In this document: positions 33,934 to 40,731 of the stretch, piece after piece
How the letters are laid out: the number at the start of each line of letters is the position of its first letter
How positions within the stretch are numbered: the stretch's first letter is position 1
DNA from: Kitasatospora sp. A2-31
GTDB lineage: Bacteria; Actinomycetota; Actinomycetes; Streptomycetales; Streptomycetaceae
Direction of reading: 5' to 3'
DNA: 64,000 nucleotides
Assembly (NCBI RefSeq): GCF_022288725.1
Contig: NZ_JAKNTA010000007.1
Location: forward strand, 1-64,000
Position numbers and translations under genes: made by a program
Notes under the pieces: model-generated
The model's input: the letters and a program-made list of their open reading frames with translations, nothing else
What the model was told of the DNA's origin: nothing
Database searches by the model: none

Positions 33934-34059
33934 TGCTGCTCCTTGACAGACGGTCACCGGCCGGGCAGCCTCGCGTGCGCCCGCGCCCGCATGTCGTGCG
34001 CCCGCGTTACGCGCATGCGCGAGGGGCGGCCCGGCCGGTGATGATGATGACGATGACGG

Positions 34060-34293
34060 CTACTCCGTGTAGCCGTCGCAGTAGTCCTTGAGGTAGGCGG
34101 AGAGGCGGGCCCAGGCGTTCGGGTCGCCGGCCTTCTCGCGCCTCTTGGCGATCGCCCGGGCGCTGTCCCACCAGGCGGCGGCGACGCCTCCCGGGCCCCT
34201 CGCCATCTGCTCGGCCCGGCGCTGCTCGGCGTGCGCCCGGCGGCGCTGCGCCGAGGTCACCCCGGCTTGCGGGTCGGTGCTGGGCTGCGTCAT
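34060..34293 (-). CDS. Small basic hypothetical protein
   Basis: A 77-aa protein, Arg/Ala-rich (SAQRRRAHAEQRRAEQMARG), ending LSAYLKDYCDGYTE. The ATG overlaps the stop of the gene upstream (ATGA). Not recognised. 33934-34059 is non-coding apart from the RBS of the next gene. Confidence 0.6.
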   Translation of the reverse strand: MTQPSTDPQAGVTSAQRRRAHAEQRRAEQMARGPGGVAAAWWDSARAIAKRREKAGDPNAWARLSAYLKDYCDGYTE

Positions 34294-34790
34294 GCGGACC
34301 GCTCCTCACCGGTCCCGTGGACCAGGTCGAGGAAGGCGGCGCCGCTGGTGCTGCGCCCGGCGGCCGGCGCGGCGGCCGGGCGGGGGGCCGGGGCGGGCAC
34401 CGGCCGGGGGCCGGGCGCAGCGGCGGCGATCGCCGCGGCCTCCTTGGCGCGCTTCTTCTCCAGGGCAGCGGCCTGCTTGGCGGCGGGCACCTCGTGCCGG
34501 TTGCGGCGGTAGCCGGCCTCCAAGGCGAACGTCAGCTCCCCGGCCTTCTCCAGGTGGCGCTGGATCTCGGCGAACGGGCTGACGGTCTGGCGGTGCCGCC
34601 ACCACGCCTCGAAGCTGCTGTAGCCCTCCGGCGGGTTGGCCTTCCACATCGCCTCGGCGTCGCGGCGGACGCGGGCGACGAACTCGGCCTGCGCGTTGAT
34701 GACGTCGCGGAGCTGGGCGCTGAACGCCTGGACCATCTCCGGGCTGGCGAGCATGTCGCCGGACCACCCGGGCGCTGCTGTCTCGTCCAT
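34290..34790 (-). CDS. Hypothetical helical protein
   Basis: A 166-aa protein. A helical N-terminal half (VQAFSAQLRDVINAQAEFVARVRRDAEAMWKAN, SSFEAWWRHRQTVSPFAEI) is followed by a Lys/Ala helix and a Pro/Ala tail. ATG at 34790 after AGGAGAG. It precedes the 77-aa gene with overlapping stop/start. Function unknown. Confidence 0.65.
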   Translation of the reverse strand: MDETAAPGWSGDMLASPEMVQAFSAQLRDVINAQAEFVARVRRDAEAMWKANPPEGYSSFEAWWRHRQTVSPFAEIQRHLEKAGELTFALEAGYRRNRHEVPAAKQAAALEKKRAKEAAAIAAAAPGPRPVPAPAPRPAAAPAAGRSTSGAAFLDLVHGTGEERSA

Positions 34791-34876
34791 CGTGATCTCT
34801 CCTCTACGGTGGTGGGCGTCGACCAGGACGGTTCGCTCGTCCTGGGCGTTCTGGGCCTGCTTCCGGCAGGCGCAGC

Positions 34877-34909
34877 GAAGGCCAGCCCGGTTCCTACGGG
34901 CTGGCCTTC
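34877..34909 (-). terminator. Terminator hairpin after the DUF2637-like gene
   Basis: GAAGGCCAGCCCG pairs with CGGGCTGGCCTTC (13 bp, 7-nt loop), 29 bp beyond the stop at 34938 in the leftward direction. Confidence 0.7.
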
Positions 34910-34937
34910 ACTGGTGGTGCCGGATGCTGCTGCCGGG

Positions 34938-36590
34938 TCAGGCGTTCGCCGTCTCCGGGTCGTAGCCGGTGGCCGGGTCGTAACCGGCCTCGATGAGCTT
35001 CATGGCGTCCGTGCGGTGCTCGGACGCCGTGCTCTCGGAGACGCCGATGGCTGCGGCGATCTCCCCGTTGGTCACCTCGGCGCCGTTGGCGGCGAGGAGC
35101 AGCCGGGCGACCGTGCGGACCCGGCGCTGGCGCGGGGTCAGGTTCGCGTGGTCCTCGGCGTCGATCGCACGGCGCAGGATCTCGGCCGCCGCCGCGCGGG
35201 CTTCGGCCGCTCGCCGGTCGGCTTCGGCCGCTTGCTCACGATCTTCGGCCGCTCGCCGGTCAGCTTCGTCCGCTCGCTGCGCGTCCTCCTTGGCGCGCTT
35301 CCGGTCGGCCGCCGCCTTGGCCTCCTCGGCCGCCGTCCGCGTGTCGGCTTCGGCCGCCGCCGCGCGGGCTTCGGCCGCTCGCCGGTCGGCTTCGGCCGCT
35401 CGCTCCCGGACCTCCGCGGCCTCCTGGGACTCGACCGCGTCCGTCAGGGCCGCCGCCGCCTTCGCCTGTGCGTCGGCCAGCGCCTCCGCCTCCGCGACGG
35501 CACCGCGGGCCTTCGCCCCGGCGACGCCTTGGACGGCCGTCAGGTCGGCCCGGAGCTCGGCCATCTCCCGCTGGTGGGCGAGCTCGGCCTTGTCCCGCTC
35601 GTGGTTGGCCCGGGCGGTGGCGAGCTCCAGCTCCCGGGCCCGCTCGTCGGCCGCGTGCTGGCGCTGGAGCTCCTGGCGGGCCATCTCGTCGGGCAGGGCC
35701 AGCGCCTCGTCCACGCTCAGCCCGAAGGGCTCCAGCTTGGACGGGAGCAGCGCCAGCGCCTCCGGGCTGCCCTCCGCGAGGCCGGCCTTCTGGACGTCCT
35801 GCTTGTACTCGGTCCAGGCGTTGAAGATCGCCCGGTCCCGCTCGATCCGCAGGGCCACCGAGTAGCCGACGTCCCAGAGCTTCATCATCCGGAAGATCCG
35901 GCCGGTGCGGACCGGGGCGAACAGCCAGCGGCGGCCGGGGACGACGTCATGGTCGGCGGGCAGCGCGGCCTGGTGCACGAGCGTCCGGCGGCCGGCCTCG
36001 ACGATGATGACGAACAGCGCGGGCATCAGGCCGTGCGCGGCGGCCTTGTCCGGGTTCTCCAGGATGGAGCCCTGGGCGGCGGCGTTGAAGTAGATGCTCG
36101 CCGCCGTGAGGCCGTGCGCCAGGGGCCGCAGGAACGGCCAGGAGGCCCGCAGACAGGCCATGAAGAGGTCCAGGACCAGGCACGTCAGGATCGCCACGTC
36201 CACGCCCACGGCGAAGATCTTGCCGTCGTCCTCGGAGAACCCGAAGACGGTGTGCCCGGCCGTGGAGAGGTTCCCGAACGACAGGTAGAACCCGGCCGCG
36301 CCGACGACGAGGCCGCCGACGACACCGGCGACGCCGAGGAGCACCTTCACCCGCCGGGAGGGAGTGCCCGAAGGCCGACCCGGAGTCCCCGAAGGTTCCG
36401 CCGGAGCGCCCGAAGGCACGTACACGCCGTCAGTCTCCGGGAGAGCCGTGGCGGGCCCCTGGCGGGGCGGTGCGGGACGAGCGCCCGAAGGCCCGGCCGG
36501 AGTGCCCGAAGGCCGCCCGGAAGCGGCCGAAGGCGGCACCAGGTTGAGCCTGGTCGCTGCCGAGCCGGGCGGCTCGATGGTGGTCGTCAT
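34938..36590 (-). CDS. DUF2637/SpdB-like membrane protein fused to coiled coil and HTH
   Basis: A 550-aa protein in four parts. Residues 1-80 are Pro/Gly/Ser-rich (repeated PSGTP). Residues 82-205 hold about four membrane helices (VLLGVAGVVGGLVVGAAGFYL, IFAVGVDVAILTCLVLDLFM, LTAASIYFNAAAQG, MPALFVIIVEAGRR) in the DUF2637 pattern of conjugal-transfer proteins. Residues 300-480 are a long Ala/Glu/Arg coiled coil. Residues 485-535 are a LuxR/sigma-like HTH (LTPRQRRVRTVARLLLAANGAEVTNGEIAAAIGVSESTASEHR). Thus membrane protein and DNA-binding domain in one chain. Probably in the spreading or transfer complex. Confidence 0.75.
   Translation of the reverse strand: MTTTIEPPGSAATRLNLVPPSAASGRPSGTPAGPSGARPAPPRQGPATALPETDGVYVPSGAPAEPSGTPGRPSGTPSRRVKVLLGVAGVVGGLVVGAAGFYLSFGNLSTAGHTVFGFSEDDGKIFAVGVDVAILTCLVLDLFMACLRASWPFLRPLAHGLTAASIYFNAAAQGSILENPDKAAAHGLMPALFVIIVEAGRRTLVHQAALPADHDVVPGRRWLFAPVRTGRIFRMMKLWDVGYSVALRIERDRAIFNAWTEYKQDVQKAGLAEGSPEALALLPSKLEPFGLSVDEALALPDEMARQELQRQHAADERARELELATARANHERDKAELAHQREMAELRADLTAVQGVAGAKARGAVAEAEALADAQAKAAAALTDAVESQEAAEVRERAAEADRRAAEARAAAAEADTRTAAEEAKAAADRKRAKEDAQRADEADRRAAEDREQAAEADRRAAEARAAAAEILRRAIDAEDHANLTPRQRRVRTVARLLLAANGAEVTNGEIAAAIGVSESTASEHRTDAMKLIEAGYDPATGYDPETANA
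35182..35400. repeat. 51-bp perfect direct repeat inside the coiled-coil coding region
   Basis: 35182-35232 and 35350-35400 are identical (core GCGCGGGCTTCGGCCGCTCG), offset by 168 bp, exactly 56 codons, so the duplication keeps frame and lengthens the coiled coil (AEADRRAAEARAAAAE appears twice). Confidence 0.85.
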
Positions 36591-36594
36591 CGCG

Positions 36595-37020
36595 TCAGAT
36601 CCCCTTCACGGTGCTGTAGTCGTGGACGCGGTAGGCGCTGTCGATCCGGATCGAGCGGGGGCCCCCGGACGGGGTGAGCGCCGGGTCGACGTCGTTCACC
36701 ACACCGGCGAGGACGGCGTACAGGGTGGCACCGATGGCCTGGTCCACGGTGTCCGCCCAGTCGAGGCCGCGCGACTGCCGGAGGAGGGCGTCGAGGGCGT
36801 TGGCCAGGTGGACGCCGGAGACCTCCACCGTCACGGTGCTGTCCGCGTTGGTGGTGACCCGGTCGGTGAAGCCACCCCACTCGTCACGGCCGCGCCCGAG
36901 GGCGGCCAGGGACAGGCGGGCGGAGACGTCGGGGTGGCAGGTCACCAGGAGGTGGGAGATCCGCGCGGCGGTCTCCATCAGCCGGCGGTGCGTGCGGTTG
37001 GCGGCGAGTCGCTTGATCAT
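36595..37020 (-). CDS. Hypothetical element protein (141 aa)
   Basis: A mixed alpha/beta protein (IKRLAANRTHRRLMETAARISHLLVTCHPDVSARLSLAAL ... VTVEVSGVHLANALDALLRQ). Not recognised. ATG at 37020 is preceded by GGAAGGAG. Ends four bases before the start codon of the DUF2637-like gene, so the two are probably co-translated. Confidence 0.65.
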   Translation of the reverse strand: MIKRLAANRTHRRLMETAARISHLLVTCHPDVSARLSLAALGRGRDEWGGFTDRVTTNADSTVTVEVSGVHLANALDALLRQSRGLDWADTVDQAIGATLYAVLAGVVNDVDPALTPSGGPRSIRIDSAYRVHDYSTVKGI

Positions 37021-37120
37021 GTGGGGCTCCTTCCGGCCGGGGGCTCCGGCCTGGGCGTGTGGTGCGGGGGCACGCCGCCGCCCGGTCACGCTGGGCGGCG
37101 GAGCGTACTTCGTTGAGGGG

Positions 37121-37537
37121 TCAGCCGGCGGCCGGGGCGGGCATCGACCGGCACTCGGTGGCGTGCGTGTTGGCGTCGCGCCGGGCGAGGTCGCGTTCGA
37201 CGTCCAGGTACAGGCCGCCGTTGAACTGGATGCCGTCCGTGCCGTGGCTCTTGCCGGTCGCGCCGCACCCGGCGCAGCTCCAGCGGTAGCCGTCGCACTC
37301 GCGGGTGGAGCGGTCGCTGTGGACCATCGGGCGGCCCTGGTGCGTGTACCGGGTCACGAACCGGTGCGGCCAGAGCTCGACGGCCGCGCCGCCGACGGTG
37401 AGGAACCGCATCAGCGGAACCGGCTCCGGCTCCGGGGCGGCCTCGGCGGCGGCCGGGCTCTGGAGCAGCGGGGCGTACTTGGCGGGCTGGAGGGTGCCAC
37501 CGCGGCGGCGGAGCTGACGGGGGAGACGGATGCGCAT
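37121..37537 (-). CDS. Hypothetical protein with CxxC and His/Cys pairs
   Basis: A 138-aa protein with a basic N-terminus (RIRLPRQLRRRGG), then a beta-rich part containing CDGYRWSCAGCGATGKSHGT and a final HATEC, which may bind zinc. ATG at 37537 after GAAAGGG. Function unknown. Confidence 0.65.
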   Translation of the reverse strand: MRIRLPRQLRRRGGTLQPAKYAPLLQSPAAAEAAPEPEPVPLMRFLTVGGAAVELWPHRFVTRYTHQGRPMVHSDRSTRECDGYRWSCAGCGATGKSHGTDGIQFNGGLYLDVERDLARRDANTHATECRSMPAPAAG

Positions 37538-37558
37538 CGGGTGCCCTTTCAGGTCAGG

Positions 37559-37756
37559 TCAGGTCAGGTCGGCGCGGAGCCGGGCCAGGTCGGCGCGGAG
37601 GGTGTCGAGACCGGCGAGGAGGTCGTCCAGGCCGGCCGCGTCGAGGTCGGTGTTCATGGGCTCGATCCAGACGGCGACGGTCGGCGGGGCGCCGGGCTCG
37701 TCGGGGTCGTGGAACAGCTCGCAGCCGCCCAGGGGCGGCAGGTCGGCGGCGGTCAC
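37559..37756 (-). CDS. Small hypothetical protein
   Basis: A 65-aa acidic protein ending in leucine-rich helix (LDDLLAGLDTLRADLARLRADL), possibly a short coiled coil. The GTG start overlaps the stop of the gene before it (GTGA). Confidence 0.6.
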   Translation of the reverse strand: MTAADLPPLGGCELFHDPDEPGAPPTVAVWIEPMNTDLDAAGLDDLLAGLDTLRADLARLRADLT

Positions 37757-38001
37757 CGGGTGCCGTCCTCCTCGTCGTGGAGGACGTCCAGGAGGACGCC
37801 GAGGGCGTCGGCCCGGGTCTGCCAGGTGGAGCCGTCGCGCTGCCGGAGGCGGTCGGCCTCGGCGCGGGCGGCCTGGGCGGCGGCGAGGCTGGCGGAGGCC
37901 GACCGGAGGTGCTGGGCGGTCAGCTTCACCAGCTGGTCGTGCGCGACGTCCTCCAGCCAGGCCGGGACGGCGGCGGCGCTCTCGGCGCCGCAGCCGCTCA
38001 C
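37753..38001 (-). CDS. Small helical hypothetical protein
   Basis: An 82-aa protein, mostly one long Ala/Arg helix (HLRSASASLAAAQAARAEADRLRQRDG). The GTG start overlaps the stop of the 31-aa gene, and its own stop overlaps the next GTG, so three genes form a coupled chain. Confidence 0.6.
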   Translation of the reverse strand: MSGCGAESAAAVPAWLEDVAHDQLVKLTAQHLRSASASLAAAQAARAEADRLRQRDGSTWQTRADALGVLLDVLHDEEDGTR

Positions 38002-38093
38002 CGGCCGCGCCCGGCGCGGACCCGGCGCAGCGCCTCGTCCATGTCGGGGTCCGAGTCGCCGGGGGCGGAGGCGAGGCGGGTAGGGTTGATCAT
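37998..38093 (-). CDS. 31-aa leader-like peptide gene
   Basis: ATG at 38093 has GGAGGAAC five bases upstream and encodes MINPTRLASAPGDSDPDMDE and eleven more residues. The stop overlaps the GTG of the 82-aa gene. The good RBS and coupling make translation likely, although the peptide itself is unrecognised. Confidence 0.5.
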   Translation of the reverse strand: MINPTRLASAPGDSDPDMDEALRRVRAGRGR

Positions 38094-38125
38094 CGGTTCC
38101 TCCAGTGATGTGGTCGGGACCAGCA

Positions 38126-38177
38126 GGCGGCCCCCGGGCCCGGCGTCGGAAGCGCTGGGGTGAACCCGGGGGCCGCC
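38126..38177 (-). terminator. Intercistronic hairpin
   Basis: GGCGGCCCCCGGG (38126-38138) pairs with CCCGGGGGCCGCC (38165-38177), 13 bp with a 26-nt loop. It lies between the 56-aa gene and the 31-aa gene. Confidence 0.6.
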
Positions 38178-38194
38178 GTCATGGGGGCGGCCGG

Positions 38195-38365
38195 TCAGCG
38201 GTGCAGGGGGCACCGGCACGGCGGCCAGACGTCCACCAGCGGCGGCGTCAGGTCGTCATCCGTGGTGTACGTACGGGCGGGCCGGAAGGTGCGCCCTCCG
38301 TCGTCGCTGACCCGGATGGTCAGCAGGACCCGCGGGCGGCCCTTGCGGGCCGGGCGGGCGCTCAC
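38195..38365 (-). CDS. Small basic hypothetical protein
   Basis: A 56-aa protein starting SARPARKGRPRVLLTIRVSDDG, a predicted beta-rich small domain with CRCPLH at the end. The GTG overlaps the stop of the 163-aa gene (GTGA). Confidence 0.55.
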   Translation of the reverse strand: MSARPARKGRPRVLLTIRVSDDGGRTFRPARTYTTDDDLTPPLVDVWPPCRCPLHR

Positions 38366-38853
38366 GCCGCGACCGGCACGGCGGCCGGGGCCTCGGCGGC
38401 CTTGCCCGCCTTCTGCGCGCCGGACAGGTCCGTGACCCGCAGGGACGGCGCGCACGGCTTCATCGGGACGGGGCCCAGGCCGAGGGCCTTGTACGTCGCC
38501 CGGATCTCCTCCAGGTCCGGCGTCTGCCGGGAGGACGGCACCCGCTCGACGTTCCAGGACCCGTACATCCCGGCGGGGAGGCGGTCGAGGAGCTTGCGGC
38601 TCCGGCGCTTCCCCCGGTCGGCGGCGCGGGCCTGGTCGGCCGCCGCGTGGTAGTCGGCGGCGGCCTCGGCGATCTCCCCCTCCGAGGGCATCTCCTCCGG
38701 GGTGAAGACGTCCGCCGGGTCCGGCACCTCCTCGGCGGCGTTGCGGGTGACCAGCGCGGCCGGCGCGACGACCGAGCGGACGGCGTCGGCGACGGTGCGG
38801 ACCAGGCGCAGCGCGCGGCGGGCAGTACGGCGGGTGGTGATGCGGTCGGACAC
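38362..38853 (-). CDS. Hypothetical protein, first gene of the leftward transfer region
   Basis: A 163-aa protein: basic N-terminal helix (RITTRRTARRALRLVRTVADAVRSVVAPAAL), acidic middle (EEVPDPADVFTPEEMPSEGEIAEAAADY), and a C-terminal part with DLEEIRATYKALGLGPVP. Not recognised. GTG at 38853 after GGAGG. Its leader contains the tRNA-like structure and probably the KorSA-type operators. Confidence 0.6.
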   Translation of the reverse strand: MSDRITTRRTARRALRLVRTVADAVRSVVAPAALVTRNAAEEVPDPADVFTPEEMPSEGEIAEAAADYHAAADQARAADRGKRRSRKLLDRLPAGMYGSWNVERVPSSRQTPDLEEIRATYKALGLGPVPMKPCAPSLRVTDLSGAQKAGKAAEAPAAVPVAA

Positions 38854-38953
38854 GGTGGCCTCCAGTGGTACAGGGGTTGGTGCTGCGCCCCGTGGGCGGC
38901 GTCGGAAGCGCCGGCCTTCGGGGCGGTGGAGCGTAGGCGCCGGGGGCGCCTCG

Positions 38954-39047
38954 TGTCTCAGTCGGGACTCGAACCCGGTGCGCACCCTGTGCGGCTGAGA
39001 CTCCGTCACCGTTACCCCTGCTCGCAGGGGCTCTCAGGTCGGTGACG
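38954..39047 (-). ncRNA. Structured leader with a 48-nt tRNA-like 3' half
   Basis: Read leftward, 39001-38954 folds as a three-stem mini tRNA: acceptor GTCTCAG/CTGAGAC (7 bp perfect), a 5-bp hairpin CGCAC-AGG-GTGCG, and a T arm CCGGG-TTCGAGT-CCCGA that contains the invariant GTTCGAGTC string (four of five T-stem pairs). Discriminator A, no CCA. There is no D arm and no normal anticodon arm. Just 5' of it are nested stems CGTCACCG/CGGTGACG and CCCCTG/CAGGGG (39004-39047). Whether it is transcribed as an RNA, or works as a leader element, is not known. Confidence 0.5.
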
Positions 39048-39180
39048 ACCGTCCGGGATGCCAAGGGGCCCGGCGACCTAAGGGGGTGACCGGACGGCGG
39101 ACCGCCGGTGCCTTCCCTACTCCGGGCCTCGCTTCCGCTAGCCCGACTCTCCGCGCCCCGTAGGGAGCGGCCGTTGCCGT

Positions 39181-39274
39181 AGGTACTTACGTGTACCTTG
39201 CGACCCCTTGAAGGTACATGAATGTACTTGGAATGGCAAGCGTTGTACCTTCGGCGGGTATTGATGTACCTTCG
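39181..39274. promoter_or_regulatory. Operator cluster with TGTACCTT boxes for the GntR/KorSA-type regulator
   Basis: Boxes seen: palindrome AGGTAC-TTACGT-GTACCT at 39181-39198; AAGGTACATGAATGTACTT at 39211-39229, another imperfect palindrome; TGTACCTT at 39244-39251 and 39265-39272. The last three rightward half-sites (39223, 39244, 39265) are exactly 21 bp apart, two helical turns. The cluster ends about 40 bp before the regulator gene and lies between it and the leftward transfer genes, so it could control both. Confidence 0.75.
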
Positions 39275-39310
39275 AGGGGTACCGCCCAACCCGACCAAAT
39301 AGGAGAAGTC

Positions 39311-40051
39311 GTGGCATACAAGACACCGGGGAAGGGGTACGCCGACGTGGCCGACCACTTCCGGAAGCTCATCAAGGACGGAGAGCTCGCCCCCGGCGAA
39401 CTGCTGCCCTCCGTCGCGGAGATCCGGGTCCAGTTCGATGTCGCGGCGAAGACGGTCAGCCGCGCCCTGGGCGTGCTCAAGAGCGAGGGCCTGGTGACGT
39501 CCCGCGGTTCGCTCGGGACGGTGGTCGCCAAGTCGCCGATGGTCATCACCGGCACCGACCGGACGGCCCGGATCGCTCGGAACGGACGCCAGTACGCGCC
39601 CGGCGAGGACTCGACGGACCACCGCGTGATGCGCCGGTCCGTGCACGACGGCGATGTCTGCCAGGCCCTCGACCTGGAGCCGGGCGACGAAGTCGTGATC
39701 CGCATTCGCACGTTCCGCCAGGATGGCCGGCCGACCTCGGTCAGCCTGTCGGTCTACCCGCCGCGCACCGTGGCGCACGTGCCGGAGCTTGCGGCGGAAG
39801 GCCGGATGACGGCCGGGTTCTTCGGGCCGCTCTACACGGAGCGCACCGGTCGGGAAGTCACCGAAGGACAGCGCACGGCTTCCGCCCGGCAGGCGTCCCA
39901 GGACGAGCTGGACGCCCTCGCCATCGACGCCCCGCAGCACGTGGCCGTGGCCGTGCTCGTCACCCAGGTGACCTTCCACGACGAGGAGGGCCCAGTCGGC
40001 TACTGGGAGGACGTCTACGCACCCGGCACCAAGATGCCCGTCCCGAAGTGA
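39311..40051 (+). CDS. GntR-family regulator, KorSA/TraR type
   Basis: A 246-aa regulator. The N-terminal GntR winged HTH (GYADVADHFRKLIKDGELAPGELLPSVAEIRVQFDVAAKTVSRALGVLKSEGLV) is followed by a UTRA-like effector domain (about 80-240). In streptomycete elements such proteins repress the transfer gene and their own gene. GTG at 39311 follows AGGAGAAG. The operator cluster directly upstream supports autoregulation. Confidence 0.88.
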   Translation: MAYKTPGKGYADVADHFRKLIKDGELAPGELLPSVAEIRVQFDVAAKTVSRALGVLKSEGLVTSRGSLGTVVAKSPMVITGTDRTARIARNGRQYAPGEDSTDHRVMRRSVHDGDVCQALDLEPGDEVVIRIRTFRQDGRPTSVSLSVYPPRTVAHVPELAAEGRMTAGFFGPLYTERTGREVTEGQRTASARQASQDELDALAIDAPQHVAVAVLVTQVTFHDEEGPVGYWEDVYAPGTKMPVPK

Positions 40052-40073
40052 GCCGATCCCGCCGATCGCTACG

Positions 40074-40102
40074 AGGGCCCGCCACCACCAGTGGCGGGCC
40101 CT
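40074..40102 (+). terminator. Terminator after the GntR-type gene
   Basis: AGGGCCCGCCAC pairs with GTGGCGGGCCCT (12 bp, CACCA loop), 22 bp beyond the stop. Confidence 0.75.
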
Positions 40103-40172
40103 ATGTGCCTCAGAACCCATCGCAGCCCGCGTACAGCAGCCTGCGGTCCGCGCACGACATGAGGAGGTCACC

Positions 40173-40649
40173 ATGCCCGCAGTCCTCGGGGGACGCCCGC
40201 AGTGCACCGCGCTGACGGTCACCGGCCGGCGCTGCAACGCGGTGGCGAACACCGGCGACATGTGCAAGACCCACGCGGAACGGGCGAGCAGCGGAGCCTA
40301 CGTGCCGGACCGGACGTACGCCCCGGGGATCGTCTACGCCTTGGTTGACCGGAGGAACGGGGACGTTCGGTACATCGGGCAGTCCGTCCGGCCGCCCGGC
40401 GAGAGGCTTGCCGGGCACCTCCTCAGCCCGCCCAGCATCGCGTTCCGCGCGTGGCTGGCCGAGTGCGGCCGGCAGGTGGATATCCGGGTTCTCCGCGAGG
40501 GCGTGCCCGACGACGGCCTGGACGCCGCGGAGCACGAGGAGATCAGGGCCCACCTGGACGCCGGGTGCAACCTGCTCAACGAGGCCGGCGTCACCAGGCC
40601 GTTCCGGGGGTTCCCGGCCTCACGCCGGCCGCCGACCACCCAGGCGTGA
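40173..40649 (+). CDS. GIY-YIG nuclease-domain protein
   Basis: A 158-aa protein. The N-terminal C-x9-C-x9-C-x2-H pattern (CTALTVTGRRC ... CKTH) is a small zinc finger seen on many phage and element proteins. The GIY-YIG domain follows: GIVYALVDRRNGDVRYIGQS (GIY and YIG strands), GERLAGHL with Arg and His at the usual places, and an AEHEEIRAH helix giving the metal-binding Glu. Lies 265 bp from attR. Could be a homing-type or restriction-like nuclease. ATG after GAGGAGG. Confidence 0.8.
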   Translation: MPAVLGGRPQCTALTVTGRRCNAVANTGDMCKTHAERASSGAYVPDRTYAPGIVYALVDRRNGDVRYIGQSVRPPGERLAGHLLSPPSIAFRAWLAECGRQVDIRVLREGVPDDGLDAAEHEEIRAHLDAGCNLLNEAGVTRPFRGFPASRRPPTTQA

Positions 40650-40662
40650 CCAGCGAGCAGCA

Positions 40663-40702
40663 GCGGCAGGGCCCGCCACCGGCCGGGGGCGGGCCCTGCC
40701 GC
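40663..40702. terminator. Element-supplied terminator for the repaired MBL gene
   Basis: A 15-bp perfect stem (40663-40677 with 40688-40702; arm GCGGCAGGGCCCGCC), 10-nt loop. It lies 30 bp beyond the MBL stop on one side and just after the GIY-YIG gene on the other, so it serves both. It belongs to the element, not to the host. Confidence 0.75.
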
Positions 40703-40731
40703 ATGCTCGGGACGTCGGAGCGAAGCAGCGG

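Noticed and set aside
32393..33946. 517-codon plus-strand frame opposite the Gly/Pro-rich gene
   Set aside because: Considered carefully since both readings are low complexity. The minus-strand gene has AGGAG at the right distance, a folded C-terminal domain and fits the operon; the plus frame has none of these.
34317..36677. 786-codon plus-strand frame with repeated GFGRSPVGFGR units
   Set aside because: The repeats are the complement of the coiled-coil duplications in the DUF2637-like gene, which has membrane helices and an HTH.
38941..39020. A normal tRNA gene
   Set aside because: The T arm and acceptor stem are present, but only 16 nt lie between them, so there is no D arm or anticodon arm. 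Reported instead as a tRNA-like structure.
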